Below are positions 44,386-53,277 of a DNA stretch of 64,000 nt, in pieces. The notes under the pieces were generated by a model. It made no database searches, was not told the DNA's origin, and was given only the letters and a program-made list of their open reading frames with translations. Numbering within the stretch: position 1 is the stretch's first letter; each line of letters starts with the position of its first letter. Location of the stretch: NCBI RefSeq assembly GCF_010729665.1, contig NZ_AP022610.1, positions 4,526,001-4,590,000 on the forward strand, given 5' to 3'. A program made the translations under genes and the position numbers. Source of the DNA: Mycolicibacterium madagascariense (lineage in GTDB: Bacteria > Actinomycetota > Actinomycetes > Mycobacteriales > Mycobacteriaceae).

Positions 44386-44660
44386 TGCGAGACCCCGCCG
44401 TGGCCCGAGCACGTCCCGGAATGATGCGTGCTGTACGAGTAGTCGCCGTCACGGCACACTGCAGTCACTCCCGCGGGAATGGCACCGCCATCGCTACCTC
44501 CCCCACCGGGAGCCGACGGGTCTGGAATGCAGATACCGTCTGAATTCTCGTATGTGCCGCCGCCGCAGGCGATTACGGTCGCCGGAGCACTAGCGGCCTG
44601 AACCAGACCGATAAGCGAGCCAGCGAAAATGAGCGCAAAGAGACCCGCCCGAACCCTCAT
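44370..44660 (-). CDS. DUF3761-family small exported protein
   Basis: A 96-residue protein with a signal peptide (VRAGLFALIFAGSLIGLVQAASA). The mature chain has two cysteines in IACGGGTYENSDGICIPDP, a Gly-rich linker, and the DUF3761 motif CRDGDYSYSTHHSGTCSGHGGV. Four cysteines allow two disulfides; the role is unknown. It is co-directional and overlapping with the DUF732 gene, so both are likely secreted together. Confidence 0.78.
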   Translation of the reverse strand: MRVRAGLFALIFAGSLIGLVQAASAPATVIACGGGTYENSDGICIPDPSAPGGGGSDGGAIPAGVTAVCRDGDYSYSTHHSGTCSGHGGVSQWVTS

Positions 44661-44904
44661 GAAACTCCACCCCTTGCTGATCGTGAACTGACACCCCCGT
44701 CAGCGCAGTGGGACGATATCCAGATGGTCGTCTAGATCACAAGGGGCTTTCGCATCTGAGATTGGATAGCCGAGACCGCGTCTGTCAGAGGCAGACGGTC
44801 ATTCGTGCGCTACCCATGCCCTGGGACTCGCGCGGTGGCCGCTCGGCCTCTCGGGATTAGCTAGCCGCCCGGTCGCCGCTGCCACCCGGCATGTGCCCAT
44901 CCCG

Positions 44905-44978
44905 TGCCCCCAGTCGGACTCGAACCGACACTTGGCGGATTTTAAGTCCGCTGCCTCTGCCAATTGGGCTATGGGGGC
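44905..44978 (-). tRNA. tRNA-Leu(UAA), short variable loop
   Basis: A 74-nt cloverleaf on the minus strand. The 7-bp acceptor (GCCCCCA/TGGGGGC) is followed by discriminator A. There is a D-arm with GCC/GGC, an anticodon stem GCGGA/TCCGC around loop CTTAAAA (anticodon UAA), and a T-arm GTCGG-TTCGAGT-CCGAC. CCA is not encoded. The variable region is only 5 nt (CAAGT), whereas bacterial leucine tRNAs normally carry a long class-II arm. Confidence 0.9.
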
Positions 44979-45095
44979 TCGCAGCGCAGACGGCTAGCTG
45001 GACCCGTCCGCTGCTCTCATCTTCCTCGCCGCAGTGGCTGCGACGACCTTACTGAAGGCGCCCGCGACAGTCCGGAGGACCAATCACATTGCGCC

Positions 45096-45134
45096 GCGTC
45101 ATCTAATGATGACGCCGTCATCAGATGATGACGC
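45096..45134. terminator. 39-bp imperfect palindrome after the GGDEF gene
   Basis: GCGTCATCTAATGATGACG and CGTCATCAGATGATGACGC are near-complementary arms meeting at one base. It ends 2 bp before the stop of the minus-strand GGDEF gene, so termination is the simplest role. The arms contain four copies of ATGACG/CGTCAT. Confidence 0.5.
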
Positions 45135-45136
45135 AG

Positions 45137-46471
45137 TCAGCCGCGGTATGGCCCGTCCTCCGGCGGCGCGACCGCGTCCCGGTCGCCCTTTCTACGCAGC
45201 TTGGGCTTCTGGCGGTACATGTCGGCGTCGGCGGTGCGCAGCAGCGCGTCGATGTCGTCGGTGGCGCCACGCGTCCAACCGACCGACGCGCTGAGGACGA
45301 CCCGGCCCGCCTGGATCGGGTACGTGCCGGTCAGCGAGTAGCGGATGGCCTCCGCCAGCGCCTCGACCTCCTCCGCCGAGGTGTCCAGGCACAGCACCAC
45401 GAATTCGTCACCGCCCATCCGGTAGGCCGAATGGCGGCCCTCGACGCGCGTCCTGAGCACGTTGGCGGCATGCACGAGCACCATGTCCCCCGCGGCGTGT
45501 CCGTGGGTGTCGTTGACGCACTTGAACCCGTCGAGATCGATGAAGACGACGCCCGCCGGCGCGTCGGGGTGGGCGTCGCGTGACTGATCGACGTGCTCGG
45601 TGAAGGCGTGTCGGTTCAGCAGCCCGGTGAGCGGGTCGGTCAGCGCCAGTCGGGCGAGCTCTGCCTCGGCGTGTCTGCGGGCCGTCGCGTCCTGAAACTG
45701 CGCCACGACGACGTCCTCGCCGCCATAGGCGCCGGGCACCAGCACGGCGTTGCGCTGCATCCACATCGTCGTGCCATCACACCGAAGGTAGCGGCGTTCG
45801 GAGGACACCTGCTGCACCGAACGGTCCTGCAATCGACGGAGGTCGATGTCGGCGAACGGACGGTCCTCGGGATGAATCAACTCGCGAAAGTCTCTGCCCA
45901 GCAAGTCTTTTGCGTCATACCCGAGCATGGTGCACAGCGCCGGGTTGATCTGCAGGATTCGCGCGGAGGTGGTCATGACGACCTTGCCGAACGGAGCGTT
46001 GGCCATGCTGATCTCGAAGAGCCGGATGGCCTCGTCGCGCGCCCGTTCGGCCTCGACGCGGGCGCTCACGTCGGTCACCTGAACGTAGAAGCCCCTGACC
46101 TCGCCATCGACGATGTCGGGCAGGTACGACGCCTGGGTGTACCGGGTGACGCCATGCCGGTCGATGAGGGTGCGTTCGAACAGCTGCTCTTCGCCAGACA
46201 ACGCCCCCTGGATGTACGGCAAATTCAGGGCATAGACCGTCTCGCCGATGACCTCCCGCATGTGGCGTCCGCGGGCCTGCTGCGGGGTGAAACCGAAGTA
46301 GTCGACGTAGGCATCATTGGCGAGCACGTTCCTGAGGTCGCAGTCCCAATATCCGATCAGCGCCGGCAGACGGCTCAAGAGCAGCCTCAGTCGACGCTTC
46401 TCCTCCTCGTCAGGATGAGGCGCCGCCCGAGGGGGATCCACGATCCGGCGGGGTGTCTTCTCCGAGTTCAT
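45137..46471 (-). CDS. PAS-PAS-GGDEF diguanylate cyclase
   Basis: About 444 residues. The first PAS domain (about 25-140) contains LIGYWDCDLRNVLANDAYVDYFG. The second (about 150-265) contains ILQINPALCTMLGYDAKDLLGRDF. The GGDEF domain (about 285-435) has LTDPLTGLLNRHAFTEHVD, FIDLDGFKCVNDTHGHAAGDMVL and YRMGGDEFVVLCL, with all catalytic residues, so it should make c-di-GMP. No EAL domain and no membrane segment. No Shine-Dalgarno decides between ATG 46471 and GTG 46480. The last ~20 residues are charged. Confidence 0.88.
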   Translation of the reverse strand: MNSEKTPRRIVDPPRAAPHPDEEEKRRLRLLLSRLPALIGYWDCDLRNVLANDAYVDYFGFTPQQARGRHMREVIGETVYALNLPYIQGALSGEEQLFERTLIDRHGVTRYTQASYLPDIVDGEVRGFYVQVTDVSARVEAERARDEAIRLFEISMANAPFGKVVMTTSARILQINPALCTMLGYDAKDLLGRDFRELIHPEDRPFADIDLRRLQDRSVQQVSSERRYLRCDGTTMWMQRNAVLVPGAYGGEDVVVAQFQDATARRHAEAELARLALTDPLTGLLNRHAFTEHVDQSRDAHPDAPAGVVFIDLDGFKCVNDTHGHAAGDMVLVHAANVLRTRVEGRHSAYRMGGDEFVVLCLDTSAEEVEALAEAIRYSLTGTYPIQAGRVVLSASVGWTRGATDDIDALLRTADADMYRQKPKLRRKGDRDAVAPPEDGPYRG

Positions 46472-46680
46472 GGCAGACACCGGCGACGGACGCGCTCGCC
46501 GACGGGCCAGCGGCGAGCACGGCGCGATCCGCAGGCGCGCGAACCCACAGCTGCCTGCAGCACGTCGACCTGCCGCACCGTCGATGTCATCGACAGCGAA
46601 GTTACGGCAACGTCAGATCGCCAGCAATGAGCGCGGCCGTGACGGGCAAAGACTAGTAAGGACGTGGCCTGTGCAGGCGG

Positions 46681-48114
46681 TCACGCAGCGGCGCTGGCCG
46701 CGGCCTTGGACTCCTTGGCCGCCTTCTTCGCTTTGGGCTTCTTGGCCGGCTTGGCCGTGTCCTGGTCGGCACCGGACTGGGCACTGGAGTCGGCTCCGTC
46801 GGCAGCCTTGACGTGCGTGGTCTGGCGCTTCTTGGCCGGCTTGGCGGCGTCGTCATCCTTCGTGGACGGCTTGGCGGCGTCATCTTTGGTTGACGGCTTG
46901 GCGGCGTCATCTTTGGTTGACGGCTTGGCGGCGTCGTCATCCTTCGTGGTCGGCTTGGCGGCGTCATCTTTGGTTGACGGCTTGGCGGCGTCGACCTTCG
47001 CGACCGGCTTGGCGGCGGCGGTGGGCTTTGTACCGTCCGACTTCGCGGTGTCCGACTTCGCAGCCGCGGACTTCACTGCCTCAGACTTCACGGCCGAGGC
47101 CTGCACCGCGCTGACCGTCGCGGCGTCAGAAGTCTTGGCGGGCAACGTCTTCGGCTTGGGGGGCGTCCACACCAGCTTGCCAGCGTCGACGTAGGGCCCC
47201 AGGTGCGGGGTCATGCTGGAGTAGCCCGTCGCGATCAGCGGCCGCAGCAGGTCGTCGATCTGATCGACGGTCGCCTGCGGAACGCCGAGCTGCAGCAGGG
47301 GCTTGGTGATCGGAAGTTGTTTGCGCGGAACGATGTACGTGGAGGTGACGCCGCCGCGTGAACTCGTCGTCTGGGACACCAGCACCGCATCGGCCATGCT
47401 GTCCAGCGACGACTGCGAATGGTCGTTGGACCCCTTGTAGGTGTACACCGCGCCCATGGCGGCGTTCACGTCGGCAAGCAGGTTCCACGGCCGGTCCGGC
47501 GGATTGGCCCAACCGTCCCACTGCTCGTTGACCACCACCGTGTCGTACTGGCTGTCGGGCAGCGGCCCGAACGTCTTGCCGAAGAACGGCACCGTCATGC
47601 CACTGAAGTACATGTGGCCCAATCCCCTTGCCATGTCGCCGAATACGTAGAACGTGAGGTCGGCGGGGGCCGGGGCGTTCGGGTCGTTCTGCAGCGCGAC
47701 CAACTCCTGGTCGATCACCAGCGTGCCCTCGCTGAGGCCCGCAACGGCCAGGGGCTGCCCCTTGACGTAGAGGTCCTTGATCATCGCGTCGAGCTTCTGC
47801 GCCCCGATGTCGGTCGACGCGTCACCGGACAGCGCACCCGGACCGGAGATGGGCCCCAGCTGCGCCGGGTAGTCCAGCGCCACGCCCGTCGTGCCCGGCA
47901 GCCAGTTCTCCCCCACCCGGGCGCCGAAGTCCAGCCACCCCTGCTGTGTCAGGCCCTGACCGGCCAGCGCCCCCTGCAGGAACGGCCACGTACTCGGACG
48001 ACCCCCGTTGATGCCGATGCGGGTCTCCGCGATCGCAACGACCGGGTGCACCGACGGCAGCGTGAACGACATGCCAACCGCTACCATCAAAGAAATGAAC
48101 CAGCGACGTTTCAT
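46681..48114 (-). CDS. PE-PPE-domain exported hydrolase with Lys/Ala-rich tail
   Basis: A 477-residue protein. The signal peptide (MKRRWFISLMVAVGMSFTLP up to about residue 29) is followed by a PE-PPE (alpha/beta serine hydrolase) domain to about residue 270: YPAQLGPISG, AVAGLSEGTLVIDQEL with nucleophile Ser in GLSEG, and DLTFYVFGDMARG. From about residue 310 the chain is low-complexity, with repeated DDAAKPSTK units ending in AAKESKAAASAAA. A cell-surface esterase attached through a basic tail is plausible. GGGAAGG lies 6 nt before ATG 48114. The PE and PPE domains themselves are absent. Confidence 0.85.
   Translation of the reverse strand: MKRRWFISLMVAVGMSFTLPSVHPVVAIAETRIGINGGRPSTWPFLQGALAGQGLTQQGWLDFGARVGENWLPGTTGVALDYPAQLGPISGPGALSGDASTDIGAQKLDAMIKDLYVKGQPLAVAGLSEGTLVIDQELVALQNDPNAPAPADLTFYVFGDMARGLGHMYFSGMTVPFFGKTFGPLPDSQYDTVVVNEQWDGWANPPDRPWNLLADVNAAMGAVYTYKGSNDHSQSSLDSMADAVLVSQTTSSRGGVTSTYIVPRKQLPITKPLLQLGVPQATVDQIDDLLRPLIATGYSSMTPHLGPYVDAGKLVWTPPKPKTLPAKTSDAATVSAVQASAVKSEAVKSAAAKSDTAKSDGTKPTAAAKPVAKVDAAKPSTKDDAAKPTTKDDDAAKPSTKDDAAKPSTKDDAAKPSTKDDDAAKPAKKRQTTHVKAADGADSSAQSGADQDTAKPAKKPKAKKAAKESKAAASAAA
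46837..46991 (-). repeat. 27- to 30-bp coding repeats, AAKPSTKDD units
   Basis: Five to six copies of a unit containing GGTTGACGGCTTGGCGGCGT (forward strand) encode DDAAKPSTK with DDD and TTK variants. They lie in frame in the C-terminal tail of the PE-PPE-domain protein. Confidence 0.85.
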
Positions 48115-48435
48115 TGAATACCTTCCCCACGCTGAACTGCCATTTCGCAGCAACGCGGCTAATCGCGGCGAAGAAGTGCAGGAAAATGCCAAAGACGTGC
48201 AAACATGCGGAATGTGACCCCGCCCACGGTCGTCACCGTCAGGACGTTCAAGCAGGTAGCTAACTAATTGATGTACCCGTCGAAAAGTGTAAACCGAGGC
48301 TCACAGCTAGGCACGTCGAAATGGCGTAGCTAATGCAATGAGGACCAATAGTCCCAGCTAGTGACACCACCCACATGCACGCCGGGGTACGGCAAGAGGG
48401 CGCTCTGCGGGAGCGCGGGGGTGGATGATGGTTAG
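48115..48435. other. 321-bp gap between the PE-PPE gene and kdpD
   Basis: No gene is supported. A comparatively AT-rich part (about 48250-48350) may hold both divergent promoters. No kdpF-like micro-ORF and no trace of kdpA was seen, although kdpFABC diverges from kdpDE at this place in M. tuberculosis. Confidence 0.5.
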
Positions 48436-50946
48436 GTGAGTTCGCAGCCGTCACCCGCCAGGTCACCCGCCAAGCGGGGTGAGTTGCGCATCTACCTCGG
48501 CGCGGCGCCGGGCGTCGGAAAGACCTTCGCGATGCTCGGCGAGGCCCACCGCAGACTGGAGCGCGGCACCGACCTCGTCGCCGCGATCGTGGAGACCCAC
48601 GGCCGCAAGCGCACCGCCGAACTCCTCGAGGGCATCGAGCTGATCGCCCCGCACCTGGTCACCTACCGCGGCTCGCAGTTCCCCGAGCTCGACGTCGAGG
48701 CCGTCCTGCGGCGCCGGCCCGAGGTGGTCCTCGTCGACGAGCTCGCCCACACCAACACCCCCGGCTCGAAGAACGCCAAGCGCTGGCAGGACGTCGACGA
48801 GCTCCTCGACGCCGGCATCACCGTCGTCTCGACCGTCAACGTCCAGCACCTCGAGAGTCTCAACGACGTCGTCGCGAAGATCACCGGCATCGTCCAGCAG
48901 GAGACGGTGCCCGACGAGGTGGTCCGCCGGGCGGATCAGATCGAGCTCATCGACATCACGCCGGAGGCGTTGCGCCGCAGGCTCTCTCACGGCAACGTCT
49001 ACGCCCCCGAACGCATCGACGCCGCGCTGAGCAACTACTTCCGCCAGGGCAATCTCACGGCCCTGCGAGAACTCGCGCTGCTGTGGCTCGCGGACCAGGT
49101 CGACGCCGCGCTCGCGAAGTATCGCGCCGACCACGAGATCAGCGACACCTGGGAGGCCCGCGAGCGCGTCGCGGTCGCCGTCACCGGCGGCGCGGAGTCG
49201 GAGACGTTGGTGCGCAGGGCGTTTCGCATCGCGTCGCGATCCAGTGCCGAACTGATGGTCGTGCACGTCGTTCGCGGGGACGGTCTGACGGGGGTCTCGG
49301 CTCCGCAGATGGGCAGGATCCGCGAGCTCGCCGCGAGCCTCGGCGCCACCGTGCACACCGTGGCCGGCGAGGACGTGCCCGGCGCGCTGCTCGACTTCGC
49401 CCGCGAGATGAACGCCACCCAGCTCGTGCTCGGCACGTCGCGACGGTCCCGCTGGGCCCGCATCCTCGACGAGGGCATCGGCGCGACGACGGTGCAGCGC
49501 TCCGGCACGATCGACGTCCACCTCGTCACCCACGAACAGGCCGGGGGCGCGCCCGGGTGGCAACCGACCGCCCGGGAGCAGCGGGTTGCGTCGTGGCTCG
49601 CCGCGGTGGCGGTGCCCTCGGCGACGTGCGCCGTGGTGGCCCTGTTCCTCGACGGGTTCCTCGGCATCGCCGGGGAGAGCGCGCTGTTCTTCGTGGGCGT
49701 CGTGGCGGTGGCCCTGCTTGGGGGCGTCGTCCCCGCCGCGGCCTCGGCCATGCTGTCGGGCCTGCTGCTGAACTACTTCCTGGTGGCCCCCCGCCACAGC
49801 TTCACCATCGCCGATCCCGACAGCGCCGTCACGGTCCTGGTGCTGCTGCTCGTCGCGACCGCGGTGGCCGCACTGGTCGACCGGGCGGCCAAGCGCACCA
49901 GGGAGGCCAGGCGCGCGTCGCAGGAGGCCGAGCTGCTGGCACTGTTCGCCGGCTCGGTATTGCGTGGCGCCGACCTCGACACCCTCCTGGAACGGGTCCG
50001 TGAGACGTATTCTCAACGCGCAGTGAGCATCCTGCGCGAACGCGACGGCACCGGGCGGATCATCGCCAGCGTCGGCACCGATCCCTGCGTGGACGTCCAA
50101 TCCGCCGACACGGCAATCGAAGTCGGCGACGACGAGTTCTGGATGCTGATGGGCGGACGGCAGCTGGCCGCCCGCGACCGGCGGGTGCTCACGGCCGTCG
50201 CCACGCAGGCGGCCGGTCTGGTGCGCCAGCGCGAACTGCTGGCCGAGGCCGGGCACGCCGAGGCGATCGCCCGCGCCGACGAACTGCGCCGCTCGCTACT
50301 GTCCGCCGTCAGCCACGACCTGCGCACGCCGCTGGCCGGGGCGAAGGCAGCGGTATCGAGCCTGCGCGCGGACGACGTCGGATTCTCCCCGGAGGACACC
50401 GCCGAGCTGCTCGCGACGGTCGAGGAGTCGATCGATCAGTTGACCGCGCTCGTCGGCAACCTGCTCGACTCCTCACGCCTAGCCGCCGGCGTCGTGCACC
50501 CGGAATTGCGCCGGGTCTACCTCGACGAGATCGTGCACCGCGCGCTCGTCGGATTGCCAAGGGGGACGACGGAATTGGGTCGCATCAAGGTCGACGTCGG
50601 CGACACCGCGGTGCTGGCCGACGGCGGGCTGCTGGAACGCGTGCTGGTCAACGTCGTCGACAATGCGACGCGGTACGCGCGCGACGGCATGGTCCGGGTG
50701 ACGGCCGGTCGCGTGGGTGACCGCGTGCTGATCAGCGTCATCGACGAGGGCCCCGGCGTGCGACGCGATCTGGTCGACGAACTGTTCGCCCCCTTCCAGC
50801 GACTCGGCGACCACGACAACACCACCGGCGTCGGCCTCGGCCTCTCGGTGGCCAAGGGCTTCGTCGACGCCATGGGGGGGAGCATCTCCGCCACGGACAC
50901 CCCCGGCGGCGGACTGACCGTCGAGATCGACTTGGCCGCAGCATGA
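48436..50946 (+). CDS. kdpD: Osmosensitive potassium-channel sensor kinase
   Basis: An 836-residue sensor kinase. The N-terminal KdpD domain has Walker A GAAPGVGKT (22-30) and VDELAHTNTPGSKNAKRWQDV. A USP-like domain spans about 250-370, four membrane helices lie at about 390-480, and a GAF-like region follows. The HisKA phospho-site is SHDLRTP (His627), with HATPase motifs NVVDNATRYARDG and GVGLGLSVAKGF. It senses K+ limitation and phosphorylates KdpE. The start is GTG with no Shine-Dalgarno. It overlaps kdpE by ATGA. The usual target operon is not present beside it. Confidence 0.94.
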   Translation: MSSQPSPARSPAKRGELRIYLGAAPGVGKTFAMLGEAHRRLERGTDLVAAIVETHGRKRTAELLEGIELIAPHLVTYRGSQFPELDVEAVLRRRPEVVLVDELAHTNTPGSKNAKRWQDVDELLDAGITVVSTVNVQHLESLNDVVAKITGIVQQETVPDEVVRRADQIELIDITPEALRRRLSHGNVYAPERIDAALSNYFRQGNLTALRELALLWLADQVDAALAKYRADHEISDTWEARERVAVAVTGGAESETLVRRAFRIASRSSAELMVVHVVRGDGLTGVSAPQMGRIRELAASLGATVHTVAGEDVPGALLDFAREMNATQLVLGTSRRSRWARILDEGIGATTVQRSGTIDVHLVTHEQAGGAPGWQPTAREQRVASWLAAVAVPSATCAVVALFLDGFLGIAGESALFFVGVVAVALLGGVVPAAASAMLSGLLLNYFLVAPRHSFTIADPDSAVTVLVLLLVATAVAALVDRAAKRTREARRASQEAELLALFAGSVLRGADLDTLLERVRETYSQRAVSILRERDGTGRIIASVGTDPCVDVQSADTAIEVGDDEFWMLMGGRQLAARDRRVLTAVATQAAGLVRQRELLAEAGHAEAIARADELRRSLLSAVSHDLRTPLAGAKAAVSSLRADDVGFSPEDTAELLATVEESIDQLTALVGNLLDSSRLAAGVVHPELRRVYLDEIVHRALVGLPRGTTELGRIKVDVGDTAVLADGGLLERVLVNVVDNATRYARDGMVRVTAGRVGDRVLISVIDEGPGVRRDLVDELFAPFQRLGDHDNTTGVGLGLSVAKGFVDAMGGSISATDTPGGGLTVEIDLAAA

Positions 50947-51623
50947 CTCGCGTACTGGTGATCGACGACGAGCCGCAGATCCTGCGCGCACTGCGCATCA
51001 ACCTCTCGGTCCGCGGATACGAGGTCACGACCGCGGACACCGGCGCGAAGGCCCTGCGCGTCGCCGCCGAACACAAACCGGACGTCGTCGTGCTCGACCT
51101 CGGGCTGCCCGACATGTCCGGCATCGAGGTGCTCGAGGGGCTGCGCGGGTGGCTGACCGCACCGGTCATCGTGCTGTCGGCGCGCACCGACTCCTCGGAC
51201 AAGGTGGAGGCCCTCGACGCCGGCGCCGACGACTACGTCACCAAGCCGTTCGGGATGGACGAGTTCCTGGCCCGCCTGCGGGCCGCGGTGCGTCGCGGCG
51301 CGGCCTCGGTGGAGACCGACGAGCCCGTCGTGGAGACCGCGGCGTTCACCGTCGACCTCGCCGGCAAGAAGGTGACCCGCCGGGGCGCCGAGGTACACCT
51401 GACGCCCACCGAGTGGGGCATGTTGGAGGTGCTGGTCCGCAACCGCGGCAAGCTCGTCGGCCGCGAGGAGCTGCTCAGGGAGGTGTGGGGACCCGCCTAC
51501 GCCAAGGAGACCCACTACCTGCGGGTGTACCTCGCCCAACTGCGTCGCAAGCTGGAGGACGACCCGTCGCACCCGAGGCATCTGCTCACCGAGACCGGCA
51601 TGGGGTACCGATTCGCCCAGTGA
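50943..51623 (+). CDS. kdpE: KDP operon response regulator
   Basis: A 226-residue OmpR-type regulator. The receiver has VIDDEPQ, the phospho-acceptor Asp52 in VLDLGLPDMSG and Lys in YVTKPFGMDEF. The winged-HTH output domain has VHLTPTEWGMLEVLVRNRGKLV and ETHYLRVYLAQLRRKLEDDPSHPRHLLTETGMGYRF. It is coupled to kdpD by a 4-bp overlap. The end is 5 bp from the convergent TetR stop. Confidence 0.94.
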   Translation: MTRVLVIDDEPQILRALRINLSVRGYEVTTADTGAKALRVAAEHKPDVVVLDLGLPDMSGIEVLEGLRGWLTAPVIVLSARTDSSDKVEALDAGADDYVTKPFGMDEFLARLRAAVRRGAASVETDEPVVETAAFTVDLAGKKVTRRGAEVHLTPTEWGMLEVLVRNRGKLVGREELLREVWGPAYAKETHYLRVYLAQLRRKLEDDPSHPRHLLTETGMGYRFAQ

Positions 51624-51628
51624 GGCGG

Positions 51629-52252
51629 CTACCGCGGCACCAGCAGGCGGCGTGCGACGTCGAGGAGCGGCTCGTACAGCGCCAGCAGGGCCTGCGGATC
51701 GTCGTCGACGAGGGCGTTGGTCACCAGCGTCGAGATGGCCGAGACCAGCGCCCGGCACGCGAAGCGGTCCTCGTCGCCGCGGGCGTCGAGCACGTGGGCG
51801 ACCACCGCGACGAACTGGCGCTGCATCGTCAGCCGTTCGACCATCGCGTCGGCGCCGGCGGCGTAGACGCCCAGCAGGTACAGCCGCGACAGGGCGGGGT
51901 TGGTGGCCATCACGGTGAGGTAGGCGTGCAGCAGCGTCGCGAAGCGTTCCATGGGTGCGGCGCTGGCGGACGTATCCGCGACGGCCTCGATCACCGTCTG
52001 CTGCCTGCGGGCCCACCCGGCCATGAAGCAGTCCTGCTTGGAGCTGAACAATTCGTAGAACGTCTGCCGGGAGACGCCGGCCGCCTTGATGATGTCGGCC
52101 ACGCTGGTGTCGTGGTAGCCGTTTGCTGACATCGCAGTCTCGAGCGCACCGAGGATGCGCGTGCGCTGATGGTCCTTGACCTCGTCGCGGCTTAGCCGCT
52201 GCCGCCCCGGCCGGAGTTGAGTGCTGATCTTGATGCCTTCGTCGCGTCGCAC
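51629..52252 (-). CDS. TetR-family transcriptional regulator
   Basis: A 207-residue repressor. The HTH lies in the first 75 residues: TRILGALETAMSANGYHDTSVADIIKAAGVSRQTFYELFSSKQDCFMAGW. A helical ligand domain with LHAYLTVMATNPALSRLYLLGVYAAG follows. The GTG at 52252 has no clear Shine-Dalgarno; a TACAAT box lies about 30 bp upstream on this strand. Target and ligand unknown; the alpha/beta-hydrolase gene 152 bp upstream is a candidate. Confidence 0.82.
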   Translation of the reverse strand: MRRDEGIKISTQLRPGRQRLSRDEVKDHQRTRILGALETAMSANGYHDTSVADIIKAAGVSRQTFYELFSSKQDCFMAGWARRQQTVIEAVADTSASAAPMERFATLLHAYLTVMATNPALSRLYLLGVYAAGADAMVERLTMQRQFVAVVAHVLDARGDEDRFACRALVSAISTLVTNALVDDDPQALLALYEPLLDVARRLLVPR

Positions 52253-52404
52253 CTGGATGCTTGCCAGGCCGAATCCATTGTAGGTAGGCAGCTGGGAAGA
52301 AAAGCGATTGCGATCGATGAACAGTGGTGTCTATATTTGCTAGGACGGGCGGGTCCAGAAGGGGGGACTGGATCCGCCCGGTCCTCGGCACCGCGCTCGC
52401 GGGG

Positions 52405-53277
52405 CTAACCCGTCTCGGCCGCCAGCGCGACGAGGCGGGCGCGCACGACGTCCGGGCGTTCGTCGATGACGAAGTGTCCCGACTCGACGGGTTCGAAGGT
52501 GTAGTCGTCGGCCCGCGCGGTCGCCGGCGACGCCAGCGAGTGGTGCACCGCGAAGTCGGCCATCCCGAACACCGCGCGGATCGGCACGGATGTCCGTCTT
52601 ACCTCGGGTTGCCTTGCCTGCGAACGCAATTCGTGCAGCAGGAAGGTCCGGTAGGTGTCGGTCGCCGTGCGGGCCACCACCGGGTCGCGGAATCGCTCGG
52701 CATATACGCGGGCATCGGCAGGTGAGATTCGGTGCGCCTTGGGACCGAAGGCGAAGACGACCCGCTCCAGGTACGGCGTCCGCTCCTGCAGGAACCTCCC
52801 GATCGACGCCACGAAGGGCTGATAGGCCAGGAACCGCCAGAAGTGCGGCAGGATCGTCCTGGGCGTCTGCCACGGATGGGCCATGTTCATCACCAGATAG
52901 CCGTCGAAGCGCTCCGGCGCCTTGAGCACCATGCGGTACCCGACGAACCCGCCCCAGTCGTGCCCGACGAGCAGCACCCGGTCCAATCCGAGCGCGTCCA
53001 TCAGCGCCAGCACGTCGTCGGCGACGTCGTCCTTGGCCCACCGGTGCGGCGCGGGTCCCGACCAGCCGTAGCCGGGCAGGTCCGGAGCAATGATGCGCAA
53101 CCCCTGCGGCGGATTCGCGAGCAGATCCCGATACACCCAGTGGTGCTGCGGCCAGCCGTGTAGCGCGAGCACCGGCCGACCGTCCTGCGGGCCGGATTCG
53201 GTGACGTGGAACCGCACACCACGCGCCTGCACGAACGACCGCCGTACCCCGTCGATCGGGGGAGCAAAACTAGTCAT
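52405..53277 (-). CDS. Alpha/beta hydrolase, epoxide-hydrolase/haloalkane type
   Basis: A 290-residue hydrolase. The oxyanion motif HGWPQ lies near residue 40. The nucleophile elbow GHDWGG has Asp rather than Ser, which points to epoxide hydrolase or dehalogenase chemistry. SGHFVIDE near the C-terminus carries the catalytic His. Leaderless start: TAGCCT, 6 nt, ATG 53277. It diverges from prpE with only 43 bp between the start codons. Confidence 0.87.
   Translation of the reverse strand: MTSFAPPIDGVRRSFVQARGVRFHVTESGPQDGRPVLALHGWPQHHWVYRDLLANPPQGLRIIAPDLPGYGWSGPAPHRWAKDDVADDVLALMDALGLDRVLLVGHDWGGFVGYRMVLKAPERFDGYLVMNMAHPWQTPRTILPHFWRFLAYQPFVASIGRFLQERTPYLERVVFAFGPKAHRISPADARVYAERFRDPVVARTATDTYRTFLLHELRSQARQPEVRRTSVPIRAVFGMADFAVHHSLASPATARADDYTFEPVESGHFVIDERPDVVRARLVALAAETG

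Noticed and set aside
44905..48114. An integrated island at the tRNA gene.
   Set aside because: No integrase, and no direct repeat of the tRNA 3' end was found in the window.
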